64,000 nt of DNA, from contig CBDCEE010000003.1 in NCBI GenBank assembly GCA_965215705.1, positions 1,054,001 through 1,118,000 of the forward strand, in the 5' to 3' direction. Shown piece after piece: positions 17,697 through 25,133 of this stretch. Below the pieces are notes generated by a model, which saw nothing but the letters and a program-made list of their open reading frames with translations, was not told the origin of the DNA and searched no databases. Source of the DNA: JAAXPZ01 sp965215705. Its GTDB lineage: Bacteria > Campylobacterota > Campylobacteria > Campylobacterales > Sulfurovaceae. Each line of letters starts with the position of its first letter. Within the stretch, counting starts at the first letter, position 1. The position numbers and the translations under genes were made by a program.

Positions 17697-17702
17697 TATA
17701 AT
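17697..17702 (+). promoter_or_regulatory. Predicted -10 box for der
   Basis: TATAAT about 69 bases before the der ATG; divergent from the TolC operon promoter 40 bases away. The leader in between carries a short repeat-like hairpin (17727-17755). Confidence 0.55.
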
Positions 17703-17726
17703 ACCGCCAATAAAACAAACACCCTC

Positions 17727-17755
17727 GTTCCTACTCTGCTAAGAAGGAATGCAAC
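17727..17755. repeat. Short REP-like hairpin in the der leader
   Basis: GTTCCT and AGGAAT form a six-pair stem around an A/T/C-rich loop, ending GCAAC. It resembles the family of GTTCC...GGAATGC intergenic hairpins found in many proteobacterial genomes. A degenerate half (TGCCAAGAAGGAAT) also occurs near 7340-7356. Confidence 0.4.
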
Positions 17756-17770
17756 CAGAAAGAATCAATC

Positions 17771-19174
17771 ATGCAAGAACAAGCACTCAAGAAAGTAGCG
17801 ATATTAGGTCGCCCCAATGTCGGTAAAAGCTCCCTTTTCAACCGTCTCGCCAGACAACGTGATGCTATCACCTCTGATGTGAGCGGTACCACCAGAGATG
17901 TCAAAAAACGCATCGTCACTATCTCTGGAAACCGTGACTTCGAGGTCATCGACACAGGGGGGATCGACTATAGCTCAGATCTCTTTTCCAAGGTCGCAGC
18001 ATTCTCCCTCAGAGCCGCAGAGTTGGCAGATGTCATCATCTACATGGTCGATGGCAAGACCATCCCCGATGAGGAGGATCGTGAGCTCTTTTACCAGCTT
18101 CAACAGCTAGGCAAACCCCTGGCACTCGTCGTCAACAAGATAGACAACGACAAGGAGGAGGAGCGATACTGGGAGTTTCTAGAGTTTGGCGCAGACAGAA
18201 CATTCCCGATGTCAGTGAGCCATAACCGTTACTTCAATGATTTCTACGAGTGGCTGGAGGAGTATATCCCTACCAAAGAAGAGCCTGAGACCCTGGAGAT
18301 CGAAGAGGAGGACGAAGACGAGATGTCACTAGAAACATTCCTGGAGCAAGACACCCTCGATCTCCCAGAAGAGAGCAGATCCCTCAAAGTCGCCATCATC
18401 GGACGGGTCAACACAGGCAAAAGCTCCCTGCTCAATGCCCTGCTCGGCGAGGAGCGTTCCGTGGTCTCTGATGTAGCAGGTACCACCATCGACCCGATCG
18501 ATGAGACGATCACCCATGGGAAGTATAAGATCACTTTTGTAGACACTGCCGGTATCCGCCGCCGTGGCAAGATCCTGGGCATAGAGAAGCATGCCCTGAG
18601 TCGCACCGAAGCGATGCTGGAGCAGGCAGATATCGCCCTACTCATCCTCGATGCTACGGAGAAAGTCTCTGAGCTGGATGAGCGGATCGCAGGCATCACG
18701 GAGAAGTTCAAGCTCGGTACCGTCATCGTCCTCAACAAGTGGGATGCCAGAGGAGAAAAGACCTACGAAGAGGCTGTCGAAGAGGTCAGAGATGAGCTCA
18801 AATTCCTCAGCTACGCACCTGTACTCACGATCTCAGCCTTGACTGGACAGCGCGTACACCGTCTACTCGACGAGGTCACCGAGATCTACCAACGCTACGC
18901 CCAACGCATCCCTACAAGTATACTCAATGACGTACTCCGTAAAGCTATGCAACGTCACCACATCCCTAGCCATCACGGTGCGGTAGTCAAGATCAAGTTC
19001 GCCACCCAATACGAAACCAAACCACCCAAGATCGCCCTCATCGTCAACCGCCCCAACTTTCTGCACTTTAGCTACATACGCTATCTCGCCAATGCCTTTA
19101 GAGAGGCTTTTGATTTCGAGGGAGTACCTTTGGATATCGTCACACGAAAGCGTGGGGAGAGACCGGAAGACTAG
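17771..19174 (+). CDS. der: Ribosome biogenesis GTPase Der (EngA)
   Basis: Double GTPase needed for 50S ribosome assembly. 467 residues: first G domain with GRPNVGKS at 13-20, DTGG, NKID near 121; an acidic linker with many Glu/Asp around residues 175-205; second G domain with GRVNTGKSS near 211, DTAG and NKWD; C-terminal KH-like domain ending in RKRGERPED. Length is normal. Start ATG is preceded by AGAAAGA. It stands alone with its own promoter. Confidence 0.97.
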   Translation: MQEQALKKVAILGRPNVGKSSLFNRLARQRDAITSDVSGTTRDVKKRIVTISGNRDFEVIDTGGIDYSSDLFSKVAAFSLRAAELADVIIYMVDGKTIPDEEDRELFYQLQQLGKPLALVVNKIDNDKEEERYWEFLEFGADRTFPMSVSHNRYFNDFYEWLEEYIPTKEEPETLEIEEEDEDEMSLETFLEQDTLDLPEESRSLKVAIIGRVNTGKSSLLNALLGEERSVVSDVAGTTIDPIDETITHGKYKITFVDTAGIRRRGKILGIEKHALSRTEAMLEQADIALLILDATEKVSELDERIAGITEKFKLGTVIVLNKWDARGEKTYEEAVEEVRDELKFLSYAPVLTISALTGQRVHRLLDEVTEIYQRYAQRIPTSILNDVLRKAMQRHHIPSHHGAVVKIKFATQYETKPPKIALIVNRPNFLHFSYIRYLANAFREAFDFEGVPLDIVTRKRGERPED

Positions 19175-19465
19175 GTAGTAAAAATGACATGCTTTGTGGT
19201 AATTGTCAAACGTTTTCCTGAATTACGTGGCTCTTTTTTGATTACTTTTCTTCACCAAAAGAGGAAAAATTTTTTTATGGCGTCAGCACTTTGGATTTTT
19301 TCTTTTTTTGGTTCGTTTTCTTTCTTTTTGATCCATGGCAAAAAGAAAAAAATGAACATGAAAGAAACAAACCACTGCGAATCACCATAAAATATCAGAA
19401 ATAAATAGAGAAAATAGCACTCTCCTGCTATAATTTTCCCAATAAATTCATTTGCAGGAACACTT
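19175..19465. other. Intergenic region der-trpS, no gene found
   Basis: This 291-base gap is rich in T- and A-runs. A 68-codon frame from 19184 and its opposite-strand counterpart are Lys/Phe-biased runs with no domain and no ribosome-binding site. I see only the trpS promoter at its right end. Confidence 0.6.
19429..19434 (+). promoter_or_regulatory. Predicted -10 box for trpS
   Basis: TATAAT 32 bases before the trpS ATG. An AGGA site 5 bases upstream of the ATG completes the initiation region. Confidence 0.6.
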
Positions 19466-20428
19466 ATGCGCGTACTCAACGGACTACAATCCTCTGGCAG
19501 CCTTCATATCGGCAACTACTTCGGAGCTATCAAGCCCATGATGGATCTCCAGGATGACAACGATATGTTCATGTTCATCGCCAACTATCATGCCCTTACT
19601 TCACTCTCAGACGGAGCAGCACTCCAAGCCAACACCATGGATGCAGCCATCAGCTTCCTCTCACTGGGGCTAGACCCTGAGAAGAGCACCTTTTGGGCTC
19701 AGAGCGATGTCAAGGAAGTCCTAGAGCTCTACTGGATACTCTCGGCCTATACCCCCATGGGACTCCTAGAGCGTGCGCACAGCTACAAGGACAAGGTCGC
19801 CAAAGGCATCGGAGCCAACCATGCACTCTTCTCCTACCCTGTACTCATGGCAGCAGATATCCTCCTCTATGATTCACAGATCGTACCCGTAGGCAAAGAC
19901 CAGATCCAACATGTCGAGATGACCAGAGATATCGCTATCAAGTTCAACAACGACCACGGAGAGATCCTCACCATCCCAGAGTACAAAGTAGACGAAAATG
20001 TCGCCACTGTCCCAGGCATAGATGGTGCCAAGATGAGCAAGAGCTACGGCAATGACATCAGCATCTTCCTAGAAGAAAAACCCCTCCAAAAGCTCTGCAA
20101 CAAAGTCGTCACCGACTCCACTCCTATGGGAGAACCTCTAGCATGGGAGGGCTGTAATGTCTATGCCCTAGCCAGCCTCTTCCTAGACGAAGCAGGTAAG
20201 CTAGAACTCCAAGACCGCTACAAAAGCGGAGCAGAGGGCTACGGACACTTCAAAAAATACCTCAAAGAGCTCATCTGGGAAGAGTTCGCAGAGGCCAGAG
20301 AAAAGCGTGCCTACTATCTGGAGCATACCGACGAAGTGAGAGAGATACTGCATGCCGGAGCAGATAAGGCACGAAAAATTGCAAGTGCTAAGATGGCGGT
20401 GATTCGGGATGCTGTGGGGATTATTTAA
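19466..20428 (+). CDS. trpS: Tryptophanyl-tRNA synthetase
   Basis: Class I synthetase charging tRNA-Trp, 320 residues, the usual bacterial length. The HIGH-type motif is HIGN (14-17), the KMSKS loop is KMSKS in GAKMSKSYGN, and the tryptophan pocket region PVGKDQIQHVE is present. Start has AGGA upstream. A small membrane-protein gene follows after 9 bases and may be co-transcribed. Confidence 0.97.
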   Translation: MRVLNGLQSSGSLHIGNYFGAIKPMMDLQDDNDMFMFIANYHALTSLSDGAALQANTMDAAISFLSLGLDPEKSTFWAQSDVKEVLELYWILSAYTPMGLLERAHSYKDKVAKGIGANHALFSYPVLMAADILLYDSQIVPVGKDQIQHVEMTRDIAIKFNNDHGEILTIPEYKVDENVATVPGIDGAKMSKSYGNDISIFLEEKPLQKLCNKVVTDSTPMGEPLAWEGCNVYALASLFLDEAGKLELQDRYKSGAEGYGHFKKYLKELIWEEFAEAREKRAYYLEHTDEVREILHAGADKARKIASAKMAVIRDAVGII

Positions 20429-20437
20429 AGGTTTATT

Positions 20438-20695
20438 TTGGATATCGTAGAATTCTTTCTGAATATTCTTAAAACCCTGTTTCACATCATTGATATTGCT
20501 ACTGACTTAATGATCAGTCAGCGGAAAATCTTTAATGCTGTCGCTGGATTTATCCTAGGCGGATGCCTTATCTATTTTTGGAAAATTGATTCTATTTCAG
20601 ATGTAGGAGCTTTGCCTTTGGCTCTGTTTTTAGTCTCTGGTATATATTTATCATATACTTTTACAAGATGGCTTATCTCCATCAATAAAGACTAG
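20438..20695 (+). CDS. Small membrane protein
   Basis: Unrecognised 85-residue protein with two hydrophobic segments (about 33-50 and 57-78) separated by a short polar turn. The start is a TTG at 20438 with AAAGG 6 bases upstream, just after the trpS stop. Codon use agrees with its neighbours. No function can be assigned. Confidence 0.65.
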   Translation: MDIVEFFLNILKTLFHIIDIATDLMISQRKIFNAVAGFILGGCLIYFWKIDSISDVGALPLALFLVSGIYLSYTFTRWLISINKD

Positions 20696-20732
20696 TCTAC
20701 TGTTTAAACAACATTGGAAAATTCATCCGACA

Positions 20733-20748
20733 GTCGGCTAAAGCCAAC
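20733..20748. repeat. Inverted repeat between convergent genes
   Basis: GTCGGCT-AA-AGCCAAC, a seven-pair stem with one G-T pair, between the small membrane gene (+) and the DUF4395 gene (-). It may act as a bidirectional terminator. The GGCTAAAGCCAACCT form is a common intergenic hairpin type in bacteria. Confidence 0.45.
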
Positions 20749-20768
20749 CTCTGTAGCTCTTTCCCTGC

Positions 20769-21611
20769 CTATGCACAGTCATGGTGCTTCAGCCACATTT
20801 CCCGATGCCCCATCTTGATCGCCCACTCTGGTACTTCACAGTCTTTGGCACTCTTTTTTGTCTCGGTGGAGGCTGTTTTTTCTGCCACTTTGGTAGGCGT
20901 TTGCTGCATCGTCTGTGCGGGGGTTGCTTTGCTAGGGATCGGTATCATGGAACCAGATGCCTCCATCTTGGCTGCGATCATTTTGGATGTGCTAGCATGG
21001 CTGCTGTATTTGTACTCAGTCAGCACCACAAAGGTACCCCACACCATCCCTACAAAGCCCAGTACGACCATCCCTCGCATCATACCACTCTGACCCTCTC
21101 TGGCAGGTACCGTTTCGCAAACACCTCCTGGACAGTTACCTTCCATAGAAACATTGAATTTCTTATAGAGTATACATCCCAGACATATCCCAAAAGCCGA
21201 CTCTGTAAAAAGCAAGATCAGACAGAGTACACAGGTCAACATCCGTACAGGGGAGACGATATTGGCTACGATAAAGTAGGTCATGATCGCACCCAGCAAG
21301 GCACCCAGTATCCATGCAAACTGCTTGGGCTTTGCCTCTACCCACTCTGGCTGTTGATTAGAGACAAAGAGTGAACCTAGCACCATATAGGGCGCATATC
21401 GAGGATTGATCACCACTCTGATAAAGAACTCTACGATAAAGGTGATAGAAAAAAGCTCTGCCCAGAACAGTGTCCGCATCCCAAACACGGTAAAGAGACT
21501 GATGATCCCGAACAGAAACATGATCCCTGCACTGGCTCTGGCTTCTCTCTCATTGATCACCTTATAGTTATATCCGTCTACCCGTTCTCCAAAACTAAAT
21601 ATCATACTCAT
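20769..21611 (-). CDS. DUF4395-type integral membrane protein
   Basis: Membrane protein of 280 residues with four hydrophobic segments in the first 160 residues, including the family pattern NPRYAPYMVLGSL and the CLGCILYKKF motif at the end of the last helix. The C-terminal 80 residues are an Ala/Thr/Lys/Pro-rich linker after a fifth helix, ending in EVPEWAIKMGHREMWLKHHDC, which has a His/Cys-containing tip. DUF4395 proteins are often near sulfur or thiol genes, but none is adjacent here. Function unknown. Confidence 0.78.
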   Translation of the reverse strand: MSMIFSFGERVDGYNYKVINEREARASAGIMFLFGIISLFTVFGMRTLFWAELFSITFIVEFFIRVVINPRYAPYMVLGSLFVSNQQPEWVEAKPKQFAWILGALLGAIMTYFIVANIVSPVRMLTCVLCLILLFTESAFGICLGCILYKKFNVSMEGNCPGGVCETVPAREGQSGMMRGMVVLGFVGMVWGTFVVLTEYKYSSHASTSKMIAAKMEASGSMIPIPSKATPAQTMQQTPTKVAEKTASTETKKSAKDCEVPEWAIKMGHREMWLKHHDCA

Positions 21612-21736
21612 AGTAATACCTTTCCATAATCATATATGAAAATAATACATTAGTTTTATTAATCATAATTAATGTTCATGTCTACGTAATTTCATAAAAA
21701 AAATCGAATGTACGATATTTCTTTACCCATTTGGGA

Positions 21737-21742
21737 TATAAT
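21737..21742 (+). promoter_or_regulatory. Predicted -10 box for the 21766 gene
   Basis: TATAAT 24 bases before the ATG at 21766. The AAAGGAG site then falls within the short leader, which is why an in-frame ATG at 21748 is not taken as the start. Confidence 0.55.
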
Positions 21743-21765
21743 AAGGGATGACAAAGGAGTGTTAC

Positions 21766-22407
21766 ATGTTCCAACTTCACTACACTGGTTCAAAACCCAT
21801 CATTTCACAGCATGGTATCTTTTTCAAAGAGGGGAAAGAGGACAAATACATCTATCTTAGAACTGCTATCTATCTTCTGCTGTCTATAGATAAACACTAT
21901 TATGAAAAGTACAAAGGCAGTCCCAGCGAAAAGCTCAGTGATCAGGAGATTCTAGAGGTTCTACAGGTCTATGAACCTAATCTTGAACAACATCTTTTGG
22001 AGGAAGAACAGAAATATGAAGCCCATATCGAAGAGATGAGAGAACATGCCAGATCCCATCCACTCACAGAGGAGGATCGCACTACCTGGCTCAACAATAT
22101 TGAGATCATGCGCCCTTATCTGATACAACGGGAAATCAACAAGCTCTACTATATCCACTGCATCAAAGCGATCAAGGAGATCATCCATGAGGAGCATCTC
22201 AAAGAGATCGATATTAATTTCTCTCTAAAAAATTGGCATATCCTAACCTCTATCGCCGGCAATCTTGAATATGGCGTCAAGTCAGTACGCACAGCAATCA
22301 AAGTAGAAACGGATAAAGAGGGAAATCTCATCGCTAAACTGCTGATCAATCCTCCTGCAGATCTTTTCTCTTCTCCTTCTGTAGCAGGTATAGATGATAC
22401 GCATTGA
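21766..22407 (+). CDS. Hypothetical cytoplasmic protein
   Basis: Unrecognised 213-residue protein, starting MFQLHYTGSKPIIS after a strong AAAGGAG site. It is charged and probably mostly helical (many Glu/Lys, for example LEQHLLEEEQKYEAHIEEM). The N-terminal FQLHYTGSKPIISQHGI... reads like a strand-rich segment. No signal peptide or membrane helix. Its last 62 bases overlap the end of a YgjV-like gene on the other strand. A function cannot be given. Confidence 0.75.
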   Translation: MFQLHYTGSKPIISQHGIFFKEGKEDKYIYLRTAIYLLLSIDKHYYEKYKGSPSEKLSDQEILEVLQVYEPNLEQHLLEEEQKYEAHIEEMREHARSHPLTEEDRTTWLNNIEIMRPYLIQREINKLYYIHCIKAIKEIIHEEHLKEIDINFSLKNWHILTSIAGNLEYGVKSVRTAIKVETDKEGNLIAKLLINPPADLFSSPSVAGIDDTH

Positions 22408-22585
22408 TCACTGCCAACAAGCTGTTGAGCCAGACCATCGGCCATGCAGCTATCAGCATTGCATAGACGGTAATAATAGCTGCACCGATAACATTGAGTA
22501 ATCTGAGTGTAACCATCGACTTTCCAATAAAGGAGCTCACCACAAACGCCATCCCGACATATCCCAGTATTTCTACATTACTCAT
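22346..22585 (-). CDS. YgjV-like small inner-membrane protein
   Basis: 79 residues with hydrophobic segments at about 4-24, 28-47 and 50-68, ending in a charged KEKRKDLQED tail. The pattern VGMAFVVSSF...LRLLNVIGA...WLNSLLAVINAYHL matches the short YgjV/SemiSWEET-like membrane proteins. It overlaps murI by 4 bases at its 5' end and overlaps the convergent gene at 21766 by 62 bases at its 3' end. Physiological role unknown. Confidence 0.72.
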   Translation of the reverse strand: MSNVEILGYVGMAFVVSSFIGKSMVTLRLLNVIGAAIITVYAMLIAAWPMVWLNSLLAVINAYHLYLLQKEKRKDLQED

Positions 22586-23337
22586 CTATACTCTCCCATA
22601 ATCTGCTCTACCATCAGCATATCAATCTCACCTGTAGCATGAAACATAAATGACGCACCCACTGCTGTTTTTTCAATACCTAACAGTGAGCCCAAGCGCT
22701 TGGCAATCGCTTCTCCAGTTTCAATCAGCGTAATAGGATAGCCCATCACCTCTCTGATAACCTCAGTAGCCAAAGGATAATGGGTACACCCCAGTACCAT
22801 CGTATCTACTCCCACTTCACGCATGGGAGAGAGCCATCTCTCCAGCATCTGTAGCGTTTGTGGGCTATCCACCTCTCCTGCTTCTATCTGCTCTACCAAC
22901 CCTGGGCATGCCTGCTCAAAGAGTTCCAACTCCGTACCGCTATAGAGACTGTCTGCCAGCTCTTGATATTTGTCACCTTTGAGTGTTGCTGGCGTAGCAA
23001 GGATACCCACCTTGCCACTCTGTGTGACCTGCATGGCAGGCTTGATCCCAGGTTCCGTACCGACGATGACAAGCTCCGGAAATTCTGTACGTAGATAGGT
23101 GATCGCAGCAGAGGTTGCCGTATTGCAGGCGATAACAAGTGCATCAATCTGATGGGTATCGAGAAAGGTTTGGGTGATATCCAGAGAATACTGAAGGATC
23201 TGTTGAGTCGTCTTTTCACCATAAGGAGCATGCCGTGTATCAGCGATATAGAAGATCTCCACATCGGACAAAAGATCAAGCATGGATTGGACAACAGTCA
23301 AGCCACCTAGCCCAGAATCAAATACCCCAATCCTCAT
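22582..23337 (-). CDS. murI: Glutamate racemase
   Basis: Makes D-glutamate for peptidoglycan. About 251 residues with the catalytic cysteines in VIACNTATS and LGCTHYPL and the N-terminal GVFDSGLGGLTV that sets the start. I choose the ATG at 23337 (MRIGVFDSG), not the ATG at 23352, because family members begin there. It lies between the rho gene upstream and the YgjV-like gene downstream, all on the minus strand. Confidence 0.95.
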   Translation of the reverse strand: MRIGVFDSGLGGLTVVQSMLDLLSDVEIFYIADTRHAPYGEKTTQQILQYSLDITQTFLDTHQIDALVIACNTATSAAITYLRTEFPELVIVGTEPGIKPAMQVTQSGKVGILATPATLKGDKYQELADSLYSGTELELFEQACPGLVEQIEAGEVDSPQTLQMLERWLSPMREVGVDTMVLGCTHYPLATEVIREVMGYPITLIETGEAIAKRLGSLLGIEKTAVGASFMFHATGEIDMLMVEQIMGEYR

Positions 23338-23373
23338 CCAACCAATTACCAATTACCAATATACTAATAACGT

Positions 23374-23395
23374 GTATAAAGCATTCGCTTTATGC
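23374..23395. repeat. Hairpin at the rho stop codon
   Basis: GTATAAAGC-ATTC-GCTTTATGC, nine pairs with one mismatch, overlapping the last codons of rho. No T-run follows. It may slow or partly end transcription between rho and murI. Next to it the sequence ACCAATT repeats twice. Confidence 0.4.
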
Positions 23396-24736
23396 ACCTT
23401 CATTCATAATACTCAAAAACTCTTCATTCGACTTTGTTTTGCTCATCTTGGTAAAGAGGAATTTCAGACCTTCTACCTCTTCCATGTTCTGCATCGCATT
23501 ACGGATCGCCCAGACTTTTTGGAGGGTTTCTGGGGAGACGAGGAGCTCCTCTTTACGTGTACCTGACTTAGTCACATCCATCGCTGGATAGATACGGCGA
23601 TCAGCTACATGACGGTTGAGGACGACTTCAGAGTTTCCTGTACCTTTGAACTCTTCAAAGATCACTTCATCCATACGGCTGCCTGTATCAATAAGTGCTG
23701 TAGAGACGATAGTGAGAGAGCCACCAAATTCGATATTACGTGCGGCACCAAAGAATCGCTTGGGCTTGTGCAGGGCATTGGCATCGACACCACCAGAAAG
23801 GACTTTACCAGAACTTGGTGTGACTGTGTTATAGGCACGTGCGAGTCTAGTAATAGAGTCTAGCAGGATGATAACATCTTTGCCCAGCTCCACACGACGC
23901 TTGGCTTTTTCAATCACCATCTCGGCTGTACGGACATGGTTCTGTGCTGGCAGGTCAAACGTAGAAGCGTAGACTTCTCCCTTGACAGAGCGCTGCATAT
24001 CAGTGACCTCTTCAGGTCGCTCATCCACGAGGAGAACCATAAGACTGGCATCTGGGTTGTTAGCGCTTATTCCATGTGCGATCTCTTTGAGGAGTTCTGT
24101 TTTACCCGTTCTTGGAGGGGCAACGATGAGGGCTCTTTGTCCTTTTCCTATAGGAGAGAACAGGTCGATGATACGTCCTGTCATCTTCATAGGGTCATAT
24201 TCCAGGATCAACTGCTCTTGCGGATAGAGTGGTGTCAGGTTATCAAAGAGTGGCCGTTTTTTGGATTCCTCTGGGGGGAGGTAATTGATTGCCTCGATCT
24301 TGAGAAGGGCATAGTACTTCTCCTGATCTTTGGGAGAGCGTACCTGGCCTGTGACGATATCACCATTTCTCAGTGCAAAACGCTTGATCTGCGTGGAGCT
24401 GACATAGGTATCGTTGCTGGAGTTGGCAAAGTTACCATCCTCTGAACGTAGGAAGCCATATCCATCATTCATCACTTCGAGAATACCCGTAAAGAGGATA
24501 TACCCTCCCTGAGAGACCTGATTTTTTAGGATCTCAAAGATAAGATCTTTACGCTGAAACTCATTGGGGTTTTCAACATTGAGTTTGATCGCGATCTCTA
24601 GCAGCTCATCGAGAGGCTTTTGCTGGAGTGTCTCTACTTTATATCCCTGTACAGGGGTATGGGTTCTATTGTGTTTTTTGTTGCCATTTTTATTGCCATT
24701 AGAATTGGCAGCATTTTTTTTGTTATTGTCGCTCAT
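23390..24736 (-). CDS. rho: Transcription termination factor Rho
   Basis: Hexameric RNA helicase ending transcripts. 448 residues: an N-terminal Asn/Lys-rich low-complexity tail (about residues 4-25), the RNA-binding cold-shock-like domain (GYGFLRSEDGNF), then the ATPase core with Walker A in APPRTGKTELL, Walker B VLLVDERPEEVTDM, and the Q/R-loop region. The Asn-rich N terminus is longer than in E. coli Rho (419 residues). Own promoter TATAAT at 24808-24813; AGAGG ribosome site. Confidence 0.97.
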   Translation of the reverse strand: MSDNNKKNAANSNGNKNGNKKHNRTHTPVQGYKVETLQQKPLDELLEIAIKLNVENPNEFQRKDLIFEILKNQVSQGGYILFTGILEVMNDGYGFLRSEDGNFANSSNDTYVSSTQIKRFALRNGDIVTGQVRSPKDQEKYYALLKIEAINYLPPEESKKRPLFDNLTPLYPQEQLILEYDPMKMTGRIIDLFSPIGKGQRALIVAPPRTGKTELLKEIAHGISANNPDASLMVLLVDERPEEVTDMQRSVKGEVYASTFDLPAQNHVRTAEMVIEKAKRRVELGKDVIILLDSITRLARAYNTVTPSSGKVLSGGVDANALHKPKRFFGAARNIEFGGSLTIVSTALIDTGSRMDEVIFEEFKGTGNSEVVLNRHVADRRIYPAMDVTKSGTRKEELLVSPETLQKVWAIRNAMQNMEEVEGLKFLFTKMSKTKSNEEFLSIMNEGA

Positions 24737-24807
24737 GATTCCTCTTGAAATTTGGAGAAGTTTTTGTAAGTTCGCAAAATTAACATATTAAATTTGCAGT
24801 GACTGAC

Positions 24808-24813
24808 ATTATA
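24808..24813 (-). promoter_or_regulatory. Predicted -10 box for rho
   Basis: TATAAT on the minus strand, leaving a leader of about 65 bases before the rho ATG. It lies between the end of the lpdA fragment and rho. Confidence 0.55.
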
Positions 24814-24839
24814 ATGCTATTATCATTAAAGCTGGGTTA

Positions 24840-25088
24840 TCACAACGCAGCAACCATCTCGCTCAGCGTGGGATGTGCAAAGATCATTGCTCTGATCTCT
24901 CCCAATGTTACCTGCTTATTGATAGCGATCAAAAACTGATGGATCAACTCTGTAACATCGTTGCCGATGATCGCAGCACCCAAGATCACTTCACTCTCAG
25001 GATCATAGATCACTTTGACAAACCCGCTGTCATCGCCTTTGATCTTCGCTTTAGCATGATTGCTTTTGTAGGTCTGCAATCCATACAC
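24840..25088 (-). pseudogene. 3' fragment of a dihydrolipoamide dehydrogenase gene
   Basis: 82 codons closely match the C terminus of the intact lpdA at 27120-28487: AKIKGDD(S/G)GFVKVIYD, VILGAAIIGN, TELIHQFLIAI, and the catalytic AHPTLSE. Nucleotide identity is high in places and lower elsewhere, so the copies have diverged. The fragment lacks the FAD and NAD domains and the disulfide, so it cannot be a working enzyme. It lies at the far end of an AT-rich insert containing the Sel1-like gene, which suggests the insert split or duplicated the lpdA 3' end. Confidence 0.85.
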
Positions 25089-25133
25089 TTACTAGCTTAA
25101 CTTTCGCACCTTATTTTTGATGGTTTCATATGT

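Noticed and set aside
19184..19390. Open frame of 68 codons between der and trpS
   Set aside because: Phe/Lys runs produced by T- and A-rich DNA, no ribosome site, no domain; the opposite strand gives a similar artefact.
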